DNA of 64,000 nt from Paenibacillus pini JCM 16418 (GTDB taxonomy: Bacteria; Bacillota; Bacilli; Paenibacillales; Paenibacillaceae): assembly GCF_000576305.1 (NCBI RefSeq), contig NZ_BAVZ01000001.1:607130-671129 (forward strand), in the 5' to 3' direction. The position numbers and the translations under genes were made by a program. Shown here one piece after another: positions 35,487 to 45,450 of this stretch; the first letter of the stretch is position 1; the number at the start of each line of letters is the position of its first letter. Under the pieces are notes generated by a model that saw nothing but the letters and a program-made list of their open reading frames with translations, did no database searches and was not told the DNA's origin.

Positions 35487-36468
35487 TGCTATGGGCGGAG
35501 ATCATGCACCTGAGTGCAACGTGGATGGAGCTTGGTCTGCTGCCATGGAGTGGAAGGACACGCAGATTGTACTTGTTGGAGATCAAGCTAAGATTGAACC
35601 ACTACTTAAGGCAAAAGGTACTGCGGTACCCGATAATCTAACGGTGCATCATGCTAGTGAAGTCATTGATGGGGACGACGAGCCTGTAAAGGCAGTACGG
35701 CGTAAAAAGGATGCTTCCATGGTCGTAGCGGGACGTATGCTAAAAGAGAAACAGGCGGATGCCATGATCTCCTCCGGAAATACGGGTGCACTCATGACAA
35801 CAGGATTGCTTGTTGTTGGACGTATGGAGGGTATTGAGCGTCCTGCACTTGCCCCGATGATTCCAACGCTGGATGGTGTCGGTGTTCTCGCTCTTGATCT
35901 GGGAGCTAATATGGACGCGAAGCCAGAACATTTGGCACAATATGCACTAATGGGTAGCTTGTATCGTGAGAAGGTTATGGGCATTTCTAAACCGCGTGTG
36001 GGACTCCTAAATGTTGGCACCGAGCCAGGTAAAGGAAATGAACTAACGAAGCTCACGTTTCCGTTGATCGAACAATTACCCATTCATTTCGTTGGTAATG
36101 TCGAAGCGCGTGATATTATGGATGGTACCTGTGATGTACTGGTTTGCGACGGTTTTGCAGGCAATATTTTGCTGAAATCGATTGAAGGTACAGCGGGTGC
36201 TATGTTTAAAATATTAAAGGAACAGTTTAGTCAATCACTCAAAAGTAAAATTGGTGCTGCGCTTCTGTTACCTCAGCTTAAAGGCATTAAAGAAAAAATG
36301 GATTATTCAGAGCATGGCGGTGCACCATTGCTTGGTCTAAGTAGCCTTGTAATCAAGGGGCATGGCTCATCTGACGCGAATGCGGTCAAAAATGCTGTAC
36401 GTCAAACCAGAATTGCACTACAAAGCCATTTAGTTGAGAATATATCAAAGGAAATTAGCGGGAAGTGA
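35470..36468 (+). CDS. plsX: Phosphate acyltransferase PlsX
   Basis: 332 residues. MRIVIDAMGGDHAP is the family N-terminus; SSGNTGALM (about 97-105) and VCDGFAGNILLKS (about 225-237) are conserved. PlsX turns acyl-ACP into acyl phosphate, the acyl donor for PlsY in phosphatidic acid synthesis. It overlaps fapR by 17 bases and touches fabH, so membrane lipid initiation is coupled to FapR control. Confidence 0.96.
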   Translation: MRIVIDAMGGDHAPECNVDGAWSAAMEWKDTQIVLVGDQAKIEPLLKAKGTAVPDNLTVHHASEVIDGDDEPVKAVRRKKDASMVVAGRMLKEKQADAMISSGNTGALMTTGLLVVGRMEGIERPALAPMIPTLDGVGVLALDLGANMDAKPEHLAQYALMGSLYREKVMGISKPRVGLLNVGTEPGKGNELTKLTFPLIEQLPIHFVGNVEARDIMDGTCDVLVCDGFAGNILLKSIEGTAGAMFKILKEQFSQSLKSKIGAALLLPQLKGIKEKMDYSEHGGAPLLGLSSLVIKGHGSSDANAVKNAVRQTRIALQSHLVENISKEISGK

Positions 36469-36476
36469 GTGACAAA

Positions 36477-37466
36477 ATGGATAAATTACGTCCGGTAGGT
36501 ATCATTGGAACAGGTAAATATGTTCCTGAGAAGATTTTGACCAATAGTGATTTGGAAAAAATGGTGGAGACGAACGATGAATGGATCGTTTCACGCACAG
36601 GTATCCGTGAGCGGCATATAGCTGCACCAGATCAAGCTACTTCGGATCTGTGTTATGAAGCCGCAGTCAATGCTTTGGCATCTGCAGGTATGACAGCAGA
36701 TCAACTTGACCTAATTATTATTGCTACTGTAACTCCTGACACGTTATTTCCTTCGACAGCATGTATTCTACAAGACAAATTGGGCGCGAAGAAAGCTGCT
36801 GCATTCGACTTGTCTGCTGCTTGCTCGGGATTTGTATATGGTCTTGCAACGGCAACTAACTTTATCAAAACAGGGATGTATGACAATGCTCTAGTTATTG
36901 GTGCAGATACGTTGTCGAGAATTACAGATTATACAGATCGCAACACTTGCGTATTGTTCGGAGATGGCGCTGGCGCTGTGATCTTGGGTGAAGTTCCTGA
37001 AGGACGCGGATTCCAATCCTTTGATTTGGGTGCTGAAGGCGCGGGTGGTAACTTGCTCAAGCTGGAAGCTGGTGGTTCACGTCTTCCTGCTTCTCAAGAT
37101 ACTGTGGATAATAACAAGCATTATATCTATATGAACGGACGTGAAGTATTCAAATTTGCAGTCCGCGTTATGGGTTCGGCAACTGAAACTGTGCTGAATA
37201 AGGCGGGCAAGACAAAAGAAGATATCGATCTGTTCGTGCCTCATCAAGCAAACATTCGTATCATTCAATCTGCTATGCAGCGTCTGGATTTGTCGGAAGA
37301 CAAATGTGTTGTAAATGTAGATAAATACGCAAACACATCGGCAGCTTCTATACCATTAGCATTGGTAGAAGCAGCGGAGGAAGGCCGCATGAAAGAAGGA
37401 GACTGTGTACTTATGGTTGGCTTCGGTGGCGGCTTAACTTGGGGAGCATCGGTTATTATTTGGTAA
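36477..37466 (+). CDS. fabH: Beta-ketoacyl-ACP synthase III
   Basis: 329 residues from ATG 36477 (GGGAAGTGAG 9 bases upstream); a GTG at 36465 overlapping the plsX stop is the alternative. The catalytic Cys lies in LSAACSGF (about residue 116), His in VPHQANIRI and Asn in YANTSAAS. It condenses acyl-CoA primer with malonyl-ACP to start fatty-acid synthesis, and in this group prefers branched primers. B. subtilis keeps fabHA elsewhere; here it is inside the fapR cluster. Confidence 0.95.
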   Translation: MDKLRPVGIIGTGKYVPEKILTNSDLEKMVETNDEWIVSRTGIRERHIAAPDQATSDLCYEAAVNALASAGMTADQLDLIIIATVTPDTLFPSTACILQDKLGAKKAAAFDLSAACSGFVYGLATATNFIKTGMYDNALVIGADTLSRITDYTDRNTCVLFGDGAGAVILGEVPEGRGFQSFDLGAEGAGGNLLKLEAGGSRLPASQDTVDNNKHYIYMNGREVFKFAVRVMGSATETVLNKAGKTKEDIDLFVPHQANIRIIQSAMQRLDLSEDKCVVNVDKYANTSAASIPLALVEAAEEGRMKEGDCVLMVGFGGGLTWGASVIIW

Positions 37467-37525
37467 TATATCTTATAATATAATAGATTTAAACTGGAAG
37501 GTTTGGAGAGGGGATTTACCGGAAG

Positions 37526-38449
37526 ATGGGGAAAGTAGCCTTTATATTTCCAGGACAGGGAGCTCAGTCCGTAGGAATGGGTAAAGATCTGTATGATGAA
37601 GTACCCGTAGCACGACATATTTTTGATACGGCGGATCAAGTTTTAGATTTGCCGTTGACTTCTATTATTTTTGAGGGACCAGAGAGTGAGCTTAAGAAAA
37701 CGAATAATACGCAGCCTGCGCTTCTTACAACAAGTATTGCTGTACTGAGAGCGCTAGCCGATCAAGGGATTAAGCCCGATTATGTCACGGGTCACAGTTT
37801 AGGTGAATACAGTGCGTTGGTTGCTGCTGGAGTTCTCAGCTTTGAAGACGCGGTGGCTATTGTACGGGCACGTGGTGACTTTATGGAGCAGGCGGTGCCA
37901 GGCGGACTAGGTGCGATGGCAGCTGTCCTTGGTGCAGAGCGTGAGTCACTAGCAGCGCTTTGTCGCACGATTACAGAAGAAGGTTCTCTCGTTGAACTGG
38001 CGAATATTAACTGTCCAGGACAAATTGTTGTTTCTGGGACACGTGAAGGTGTGGCAGCAGTATCGGAACGCGTGAAGGAAGCGGGCGGGAAACGTGCAAT
38101 CGCACTGGAAGTCAGTGGTCCATTTCACTCTTCACTAATGAAAGAAGCTGCTGAGCGTTTAGCTGAGAAAATGCAATCCGTTACTTTTAATGAACCTGAG
38201 TGTCAGGTGGTGGCAAATGTAACGGCACGTCCAGTATCTGAGACATCTGCATTTCGTGATTTGCTTGTAGAGCAGGTATATTCTCCAGTTCTCTGGGAAG
38301 ATACGGTAGCTTTCCTGCTTGCTGAAGGCGTGGATACGTTTGTTGAAATCGGACCAGGTAGTGTACTTACTGGACTTGTTAAAAAGATGGACAAGACTGT
38401 TAAACTCATTAATGTGGGCAATCTGGAACAGCTGAACCTTAACTTGTAA
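37526..38449 (+). CDS. fabD: Malonyl-CoA:ACP transacylase
   Basis: 307 residues. FPGQGAQSVGMGKDL at the start, the nucleophile Ser91 in VTGHSLGEYSAL, and the catalytic His in VSGPFHSSLM. It loads malonate from CoA onto ACP. GGAGAGGGG lies 13 bases before the ATG. Fourth gene of the fapR operon, 59 bases after fabH. Confidence 0.96.
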   Translation: MGKVAFIFPGQGAQSVGMGKDLYDEVPVARHIFDTADQVLDLPLTSIIFEGPESELKKTNNTQPALLTTSIAVLRALADQGIKPDYVTGHSLGEYSALVAAGVLSFEDAVAIVRARGDFMEQAVPGGLGAMAAVLGAERESLAALCRTITEEGSLVELANINCPGQIVVSGTREGVAAVSERVKEAGGKRAIALEVSGPFHSSLMKEAAERLAEKMQSVTFNEPECQVVANVTARPVSETSAFRDLLVEQVYSPVLWEDTVAFLLAEGVDTFVEIGPGSVLTGLVKKMDKTVKLINVGNLEQLNLNL

Positions 38450-38498
38450 TACCGCTTTCGCATGAATATAGGTATATTCGGAGAAAGGAGGAATGAGT

Positions 38499-39248
38499 AT
38501 GTTGAGGCCATTAGAAGGACAAATTGCACTAGTTACAGGAGCTTCACGCGGCATTGGACGCAGTATTGCGCTAGCGTTAGCAGAAGCGGGTGCGAATGTG
38601 GCAGTGAACTATTCGGGGAGCGAAGCAGCTGCAATCGCTGTTGCTGATGAAATCCGTGCTACGGGTGTTGAGGCCATTACGGTTCAAGGGAATGTAGGGA
38701 AAAGCGAACAGGCTGAACAGCTTATTAAAGAAGTAGTTCAAGTCTGGGGCAAGATCGATATTCTCGTAAACAATGCTGGTATTACTAGAGATAATCTTCT
38801 CATGCGTATGAAAGAGGATGAATTTGATCAGGTGATTGAAACCAACCTCAAAGGTGTATTTAATTGTTTGAAGTCCGTTTCTCGTCCGATGATGAAGCAG
38901 CGGTATGGCCGCATTATTAATATCTCATCGGTTGTAGGTGTGCTTGGTAATGCAGGACAGGCCAATTATGTCGCCGCTAAAGCGGGGGTCATTGGCCTGA
39001 CTAAATCATCTGCCCGCGAGCTTTCCTCACGCGGCATCACCGTCAACTGTGTAGCTCCAGGTTTTATCGATACAGATATGACAAGAGACCTACCAGAGGA
39101 TATACGGGAGAAGATGGTTGGTGATATTCCGCTTGCACGGCTAGGACAGCCGGAGGAAATTGCCAGCGTAGTGGTTTTCCTGGCTTCAAAAGGGGCATCC
39201 TACATGACAGGACAGACGCTTCATGTGGATGGCGGCATGTATATGTAA
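38499..39248 (+). CDS. fabG: 3-oxoacyl-ACP reductase
   Basis: 249 residues. AAAGGAGG is 7 bases before the ATG at 38499; the ATG at 38493 is too close. TGASRGIG binds NADPH, NNAG is the second motif, and the Ser-Tyr-Lys catalytic residues lie in [20 protein letters not shown]. It reduces beta-ketoacyl-ACP to the beta-hydroxy form. Classical SDR length. Confidence 0.96.
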   Translation: MLRPLEGQIALVTGASRGIGRSIALALAEAGANVAVNYSGSEAAAIAVADEIRATGVEAITVQGNVGKSEQAEQLIKEVVQVWGKIDILVNNAGITRDNLLMRMKEDEFDQVIETNLKGVFNCLKSVSRPMMKQRYGRIINISSVVGVLGNAGQANYVAAKAGVIGLTKSSARELSSRGITVNCVAPGFIDTDMTRDLPEDIREKMVGDIPLARLGQPEEIASVVVFLASKGASYMTGQTLHVDGGMYM

Positions 39249-39261
39249 CTGAAGAAATCAG

Positions 39262-39306
39262 GGCAATGATCCAAGGAGAGGATCGTTTTCTTGCCTTCTA
39301 TGGCAA
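39262..39306 (+). other. Possible alternative hairpins before acpP
   Basis: GGCAA (39262-39266) can pair with TTGCC (39291-39295), which can instead pair with GGCAA (39302-39306). GATCC/GGATC (39268-39272, 39280-39284) forms an inner helix. All stems are short. TATAAT at 39324-39329 may mark an internal promoter, but its -35 is poor. Confidence 0.3.
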
Positions 39307-39351
39307 TTTGAAAACTTTTCTCGTATAATACTCAAAGAGGAGGTGAACCGG

Positions 39352-39585
39352 ATGTCCGATGTATTGGAGCGTGTAAAACGCATCGTCATTGATCGCTTAG
39401 GCGCTGACGAAGCCGAGGTTACACTGGAAGCATCTTTTAAAGATGATCTAGGAGCTGATTCTCTCGATGTTGTAGAATTGGTTATGGAATTGGAAGATGA
39501 ATTTGATCTGGAAATCTCTGATGAAGATGCAGAGAAAATTACGACCGTAGGTGAAGTTGTAAACTACATACAATCTCATACCTAA
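39352..39585 (+). CDS. acpP: Acyl carrier protein
   Basis: 77 residues, strongly acidic. Ser37 in [10 protein letters not shown] takes the 4'-phosphopantetheine arm. GAGGAGGTG is 7 bases before the ATG at 39352. It carries all acyl intermediates made by the flanking fab enzymes. An inverted repeat (AAGTCCCG, 39596-39603 with 39618-39625) follows the stop but lacks a U-tract, so read-through into fabF is expected. Confidence 0.97.
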   Translation: MSDVLERVKRIVIDRLGADEAEVTLEASFKDDLGADSLDVVELVMELEDEFDLEISDEDAEKITTVGEVVNYIQSHT

Positions 39586-39709
39586 GTCATTTGTTAAGTC
39601 CCGTACTGCTCTGTAGGCGGGACTTCTCCTCATTTAAAATGGTAAATACATGTGCTTGTATCTATTTCTGATATGTCACATGCAGTCTATATAGAGGTGA
39701 GTGTATCTG

Positions 39710-40944
39710 ATGCATAGAGTAGTTGTAACCGGGATGGGCGTTGTGACATCGCTAGGTAAAGATCTAGATACGTTCTGGAATAACCTCATCGAAGGTAAAT
39801 CTGGCGTTTCGCATATCGAATCCTTTGATGTTAGTGACTATACTACCCAAATTGCTTCTTCGGTGAAAGATTTCGTTCCCGAAGATTATTTAGACCGTAA
39901 GGAAGCTCGTAAGATGGACCGTTTCGTACAGTTAGCAGTCGTTGCTGGACAAGCTGCACTGAAGAACAGTGGTCTTGATATACAAAAAGATGCAGATCCT
40001 GAACGAGTAGGGATATCTATAGGTTCGGGAATTGGCGGACTTGGCACATGGGAAGACCAGCATAATATTTTGCTTGAAAAAGGTCCGAAACGTGTAAGCC
40101 CGTTCTTTATTCCAATGATGATTGCCAACATGGCCTCGGGTCAACTGTCAATTATGTTAGGCGCTAAAGGTCCGAATACAACGCCGGTAACGGCTTGTGC
40201 GACAGGTTCGCATGCCATTGGTGATTCATATAAGCTCATTCAACGTGGTGATGCGGATGTAATGATCTGCGGTGGAGCAGAAGCTACGATTCGTCCTACG
40301 GGAATGGCAGGGTTCTGCGCAATGCGTGCCATGTCTACTCGCAACGATGAACCGGAGAAGGCTAGTCGTCCTTTTGATAAGGATCGTGATGGGTTTGTTA
40401 TGGGTGAAGGTGCGGGTGTTATCGTACTGGAATCACTAGAACATGCCAAGAAGCGTGGAGCACATATTATAGCTGAAGTGATTGGCTATGGTTTGAGCGG
40501 AGACGCACATCATATGACAGAACCAGATCCGGATGGCCCTGCACGCTGTATGAAGATGGCTCTTCGTGATGCTGGAATTCAGCCTGAGGATGTCGATTAT
40601 ATTAATGCGCACGGTACATCAACGCCAGTAGGCGATCGTTCTGAAACAATCGCAATCAAGAAGGCTTTGGGTGACCATGCCTATAAAGTTGCGATTAGTT
40701 CTACTAAATCGATGACGGGACATTTGCTCGGCGCAGCGGGGGAGTGGAAGCCGTGATTTGTGGTTTATCGCTAGAGCATCAGAAACTTGCACCGACGATT
40801 AATCTGGATAATCCTGATCCAGAATGTGATTTGGACTATGTACCAAATGTGGCACGAGAAGCGAAAGTAGATATTACGATGTCGAATTCATTTGGATTTG
40901 GCGGCCATAATGCTACAATTATTCTCAAAAAATTTCAAGATTAA
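39710..40944 (+). CDS. fabF: Beta-ketoacyl-ACP synthase II (frameshifted in this sequence)
   Basis: The ATG at 39710 is behind AGAGGTGAG. Catalytic Cys in [12 protein letters not shown], His in [11 protein letters not shown], and the second His in GHLLGAAG are present. The frame breaks at the G-run 40738-40742: five G are written, and six restore [13 protein letters not shown] and an uninterrupted 411-residue protein ending at 40944 with the [10 protein letters not shown] motif. It elongates acyl-ACP and helps cold adaptation. A second fabF at 18967 means a real null might be tolerated, but the run-length error is the simpler reading. Confidence 0.93.
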
Positions 40945-40956
40945 GGGGACGATTTG

Positions 40957-41655
40957 TTGAGTGGCGATCTGAAGCAGTTACAGCAGAAACTTCAAATCCA
41001 ATTTCACAATCGGCTGATTTTGAAGCAAGCCTTTACCCATGCTTCTTACGTCAATGAACACCGTTTTAGTCAGCAGCAGGACAACGAACGTCTAGAATTT
41101 TTAGGCGATGCGGTGCTTGAACTGACGGTTTCCGAATATTTGTATAATCTTTTTCCGGGACGCCCTGAAGGGGAGTTGACCAAACTTCGCGCAGCGATTG
41201 TTTGTGAACCGTCGTTGGTCAAGTTTGCAGAGCATCTCGAATTCGGACAGTATGTGTTGCTGGGCAAAGGGGAAGAGTTAACTGGCGGGCGTACCCGCCC
41301 TGCTCTTCTAGCTGATGTGTTTGAATCATTTGTAGGAGCACTTTATTTGGACCAAGGCTTAGAAGCCGCTCGATTGTTTCTGGAGAGATATGTATTTCCG
41401 ATGGTGGAAGCCAAAGGAAGGCTGCAAATGAGCGATTATAAGACAGAACTTCAGGAACTTACACAGCATTACAATATGGGTGTTTTAGAGTACCGTATTG
41501 TTGAAGAACGTGGCCCAGCGCATGAACGTGAGTTTGTCTCGGAAGTGTATATGGGAAATGAGTGTGTGGGAAAAGGATCTGGCCGTTCCAAAAAAGAGGC
41601 TGAACAGCAAGCTGCTGCCGAAGCACTTACACAGTTAAAGCTCGCTGAAATGTGA
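40957..41655 (+). CDS. rnc: Ribonuclease III
   Basis: 232 residues from TTG at 40957 (AAGGGGA 7 bases upstream; a TTG one codon earlier is possible). [14 protein letters not shown] is the RNase III signature with the metal-binding acidic residues, and [13 protein letters not shown] is the second catalytic segment. A double-stranded RNA-binding domain covers about 155-230 ([18 protein letters not shown]). Processes rRNA precursors and structured mRNA. Confidence 0.96.
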   Translation: MSGDLKQLQQKLQIQFHNRLILKQAFTHASYVNEHRFSQQQDNERLEFLGDAVLELTVSEYLYNLFPGRPEGELTKLRAAIVCEPSLVKFAEHLEFGQYVLLGKGEELTGGRTRPALLADVFESFVGALYLDQGLEAARLFLERYVFPMVEAKGRLQMSDYKTELQELTQHYNMGVLEYRIVEERGPAHEREFVSEVYMGNECVGKGSGRSKKEAEQQAAAEALTQLKLAEM

Positions 41656-41682
41656 CGGCTCCTGTATAAAGCAATGACAAAC

Positions 41683-41747
41683 AAAGAGCAAAGAGCAGTC
41701 GGGATATATGAAGGTTCATGAGGCCTTCAGACTGCTTTTTGCTCTTT
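41683..41747 (+). terminator. Long hairpin between rnc and smc
   Basis: Eighteen-base arms (41683-41700 and 41730-41747) match with one mismatch, and a small inner helix (GAAGG/CCTTC) fills the loop. T residues fall within and just after the right arm. It could end or process transcripts between rnc and smc, which are co-transcribed in B. subtilis. Confidence 0.6.
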
Positions 41748-41832
41748 ATTCATGTAAGTAGGCGATATTCTTTTCTGCTCTATAAGCGCTGTAAGTTGTG
41801 GTATTATTAGGTTTAGAGGTGATTTAGGAAAT

Positions 41833-44800
41833 ATGTTTTTGAAACGGATCGACTTAGCGGGATTCAAATCGTTTGCAGATAAGACAGAGATGGAATTTGT
41901 CCGCGGCATAACAGCTGTCGTTGGCCCGAATGGCAGCGGCAAGAGTAATATTTCCGATGGTATCCGCTGGGTCCTCGGGGAGCAAAGCGCAAAGTCTCTA
42001 CGTGGCGGCAAAATGGAAGATATTATTTTTGCTGGCAGCGATACGCGTAAAGCGGTCAATTTTGGCGAAGTATCGCTCACGCTGGATAATGATGACCATG
42101 CACTTCCACTTGATTTTAATGAAGTGACGGTCACACGTCGTGTGCATCGCAGTGGAGATAGTGAATATTTTATTAACAAGCAGGCATGCCGTCTGAAAGA
42201 TATTACGGAACTGTTTATGGATACAGGCATTGGTAAAGAAGCGTACTCCATTATCGGACAAGGACGTATTGAAGAAATACTAAGCACGCGGTCAGAAGAT
42301 CGGCGCGGTATTTTTGAAGAGGCGTCAGGGATTGTTAAATATAAATCCCGCAAAAAGGATGCTGTACGCAAACTTGATGATACAGAGCAGAATTTACTGC
42401 GCATTAATGACCTTGTCACTGAACTCGAGGACCAAGTGGGTCCACTTAAGGAACAGTCGGAGAAGGCTATTTATTATAAGGAGCTGCGTGAGCAGCTCAA
42501 ACATAAAGAAATTTCGATGTATGTACATCAAATTGAGCAGATTCATGCGGCGTGGAGCGAGGCAAGTGCCAAGCTTGCTGTATTGCAAGCAGAACAACTT
42601 CAGGTATCCACTGTCGTATCAGCGCATGATGCCAAGCTTGAGAATGATCGCACCGCACTCCGTAAGCTGGAGGAGCAGATTGAGTTCTTTCAAGCGGAGC
42701 TATTACGTTATAGTGAATCTTATGAGAAGAGTGAAGGTTACGGGGAGTTACTCCGGGAACGCAAACGTAATCTAGAAGCGAATCGCGATCAGCTAAGTGG
42801 TACGCTAACTTCTGGTGATGAACGGTCAACGGATCGAAAAGCTGAGATTGATTTCTTAAATCAGAAGCTCAAGGCATATCAAGAAGAGCTCGAGGCACTG
42901 CGTAATCATGTCTCGGCTGAAGAAGCGAAGCTTGTTTCCGTGACGGTCGGTATCAGCCAGCAGCAGGAAGAGAGCCTGAAGGGCACATTGCTCGAGCTCA
43001 TGAACCAAATGGCTCAGACTCGTAATGAAATCCGTTATGCAGATCAACAAGAAGAAGCTCTGGCACGCCGTATGAACCGGGCGAATGAGGAAACCGGTAA
43101 GTGGGAAGGTCAAAAGGACGAGCTTCTGGAACGTAAGAAGCAACTGGATGTAGCGGTTGATTTGCTCGGTCAGCAAATTAGAGAGCTACGTGGGGGCTAC
43201 ATAACGGAAAGTGAACGCTACCAATCGTTACAGCGATTACTTGATGAAAGCCAAGGCATGCTGCATAAGTGGGAACAAAAGCGTGAAGCTTTAGTCTCAC
43301 GCCGTGATACGATGAAAGAAATGGCAGACGATTTCGACGGGTTTATGCTTGGTGTTAAAGAGGTGCTTAAGGCCTCACGTAAATCGGTGTTAAGTGGTGT
43401 GCACGGTGCTGTTGCTGATTTGATCCGTGTGCCGGAGAAGCTTGAGCTAGCAGTTGAAACAGCTCTAGGCGCTTCTTTGCAGCATGTTGTCATGGAAAAT
43501 GAGGCTGTTTCACGTCAGGCGATCTCTTTTTTGAAGCAACGGCAGCTTGGAAGGGCGACTTTCCTGCCATTGGATGTCATTCGGCCACGCCACGTATCTC
43601 AAGGTGACCAATCGATGTTTGAAGGTTCCGAAGGATTTGTAGGTATCGGATTTGATCTCGTTCAATATGAAGCGAAGTACTCTTCTGTTGTAGCCAGTTT
43701 GCTGGGTAATATCATTATTGCGGAGAATCTGGAAGTAGCCAATAAAATTGCAGCTAGGTGTCAGTATCGTTATCGGGTGGTTACACTTGAAGGTGATGTG
43801 GTTAATGCAGGTGGCTCTATGACGGGTGGTAGCCAGCATAAGAAAAACAACAGTCTGCTAGGCCGTAAACGTCAGTTGGAACAGTTAGATACGGAAATTA
43901 CAGATACAGCTGCTCAGCTTAAGAAGCTACAGCAAAGTATTATAGATACGAAGGCTCAGCTAGAAGAGGTACAGATTAAACTGGAAGAGCTTCGTCGTTC
44001 AGGTGATGAGAAACGCTTGGAAGAGCAGCAATTATCGGGTGATCTAAAGCAGCTTGAACATGAGCTGAGACATGTACTCGAACAAGTTGAAATGGCGGAT
44101 CAGGAGAAAAGTGGCTTCTCCGAAGAGGGCAAAGAACTGAATCTTAGCCGTGAGGCAGCTGCCAAGAAGCTCACTGAGCTGGAAGCTGAGGAAAAAGCGA
44201 CACACTTAGCTATCCAAGCAGCAGAGTTTGCACGTAAAGCGAGCGAGACAGCCAAAGAAGAGCTTCAAACTGAGCTAACGCAGCTGAAGATTAAAGAGGG
44301 CAAACTTGATCAGGGCTGCACTTCCTTAGAAGAGCAGCTGCGGCGTATGCAAAGTGATTATAATTCTCAGGATAAAGAGCTGCGTCAGACAAAGACATTG
44401 CTTGCATCGATCGAAGCGGATCTCAAGACAAACCTGAAAGAATCTATTCAGCAAATTGAAGACTTAAATCAGTACAAGCTGAATAAAGATACGACTTCGG
44501 AGCAGCTTGTGTTCAAGAGAGCCTCTCGGGCCCAGCTTTCAAAGAAGCTCGAATTGGATGAGAATGAGATTAAGGAGCAACGTTTACGTCTGCGGAATGC
44601 CGAAGAGCAGCTTCGTCAGACTGAAATTGGTGTGAATCGTCTCGATGTTGAGCTGGATAACATTCTGAAGAAGCTTAGTGAGGATTACGAACTGAGTTAT
44701 GAACTGGCCAAGCAACGCTATCCTATACCTGATGATGTACCTGCTGTACAGAATGAAGTGCGTGAGCTTAAACGCAATATGGGCGCATTAGGTGAAGTGA

Positions 44801-45402
44801 ATCTGGGAGCCATAGAGGAATTTCAGCGAGTTAATGAGCGTTATCAGTTCTTAAGCGAGCAGAAACAGGATCTGGTTGAAGCGAAGACGACGTTGTATGA
44901 AGTTATCCGGGAAATGGATGAGGAGATGTCGAAGCGGTTCAAGCAGACGTTTGATGCGATTCGGACTGAGTTTGAGACGGTATTCGTTAAGCTATTTGGT
45001 GGTGGTCGTGCTGATTTAGTTCTGCTAGATCCCACACATATGCTTGAAACGGGAATTGATATTGTAGCACAGCCTCCAGGGAAGAAGCTGCAAAACTTAC
45101 AACTGCTCTCTGGTGGTGAACGTGCATTAACAGCGATGGCACTTTTGTTTGCTATTTTACAAGTGAAACCTGTCCCGTTCTGTGTGCTTGATGAAGTAGA
45201 GGCAGCTTTAGATGAATCAAATGTCGTACGATTTGCGCAATATTTACGTGAATTCTCTGAACAAACACAGTTTATCGTCGTGACACACCGTAAGGGAACG
45301 ATGGAGGAAGCGGATGTGTTGTACGGAGTTACAATGGAAGAAGGCGGGGTTTCTAAGCTGGTTTCAGTACGGCTGGAAGACGATGAAGCTGAAATTGCCT
45401 AA
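41833..45402 (+). CDS. smc: Chromosome segregation protein SMC
   Basis: 1189 residues, full length. Walker A GPNGSGKS is at 31-38. Long coiled coils run from about 170 to 500 and 670 to 1020. A hinge between (about 500-665) includes GVHGAVADLIRVPEKLE. The C-terminal head has LSGGERALTAMAL (signature) and VLDEVEAALDE (Walker B). Dimeric ATPase that compacts chromosomes with ScpA/ScpB. The frame is intact along 3.5 kb. It is followed by ftsY after 48 bases. Confidence 0.98.
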   Translation: MFLKRIDLAGFKSFADKTEMEFVRGITAVVGPNGSGKSNISDGIRWVLGEQSAKSLRGGKMEDIIFAGSDTRKAVNFGEVSLTLDNDDHALPLDFNEVTVTRRVHRSGDSEYFINKQACRLKDITELFMDTGIGKEAYSIIGQGRIEEILSTRSEDRRGIFEEASGIVKYKSRKKDAVRKLDDTEQNLLRINDLVTELEDQVGPLKEQSEKAIYYKELREQLKHKEISMYVHQIEQIHAAWSEASAKLAVLQAEQLQVSTVVSAHDAKLENDRTALRKLEEQIEFFQAELLRYSESYEKSEGYGELLRERKRNLEANRDQLSGTLTSGDERSTDRKAEIDFLNQKLKAYQEELEALRNHVSAEEAKLVSVTVGISQQQEESLKGTLLELMNQMAQTRNEIRYADQQEEALARRMNRANEETGKWEGQKDELLERKKQLDVAVDLLGQQIRELRGGYITESERYQSLQRLLDESQGMLHKWEQKREALVSRRDTMKEMADDFDGFMLGVKEVLKASRKSVLSGVHGAVADLIRVPEKLELAVETALGASLQHVVMENEAVSRQAISFLKQRQLGRATFLPLDVIRPRHVSQGDQSMFEGSEGFVGIGFDLVQYEAKYSSVVASLLGNIIIAENLEVANKIAARCQYRYRVVTLEGDVVNAGGSMTGGSQHKKNNSLLGRKRQLEQLDTEITDTAAQLKKLQQSIIDTKAQLEEVQIKLEELRRSGDEKRLEEQQLSGDLKQLEHELRHVLEQVEMADQEKSGFSEEGKELNLSREAAAKKLTELEAEEKATHLAIQAAEFARKASETAKEELQTELTQLKIKEGKLDQGCTSLEEQLRRMQSDYNSQDKELRQTKTLLASIEADLKTNLKESIQQIEDLNQYKLNKDTTSEQLVFKRASRAQLSKKLELDENEIKEQRLRLRNAEEQLRQTEIGVNRLDVELDNILKKLSEDYELSYELAKQRYPIPDDVPAVQNEVRELKRNMGALGEVNLGAIEEFQRVNERYQFLSEQKQDLVEAKTTLYEVIREMDEEMSKRFKQTFDAIRTEFETVFVKLFGGGRADLVLLDPTHMLETGIDIVAQPPGKKLQNLQLLSGGERALTAMALLFAILQVKPVPFCVLDEVEAALDESNVVRFAQYLREFSEQTQFIVVTHRKGTMEEADVLYGVTMEEGGVSKLVSVRLEDDEAEIA

Positions 45403-45450
45403 TGATTGCAATGTCGTTTTATAAATCAGGATTTGTAATGGAGGAGACAT

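Noticed and set aside
40744..40944. A separate small gene after fabF
   Set aside because: It is the C-terminal part of fabF ([10 protein letters not shown] motif) after a one-base loss.
43218..43839. Minus-strand ORFs inside smc and the fab genes
   Set aside because: Antisense frames opened by codon bias; no independent start signals.
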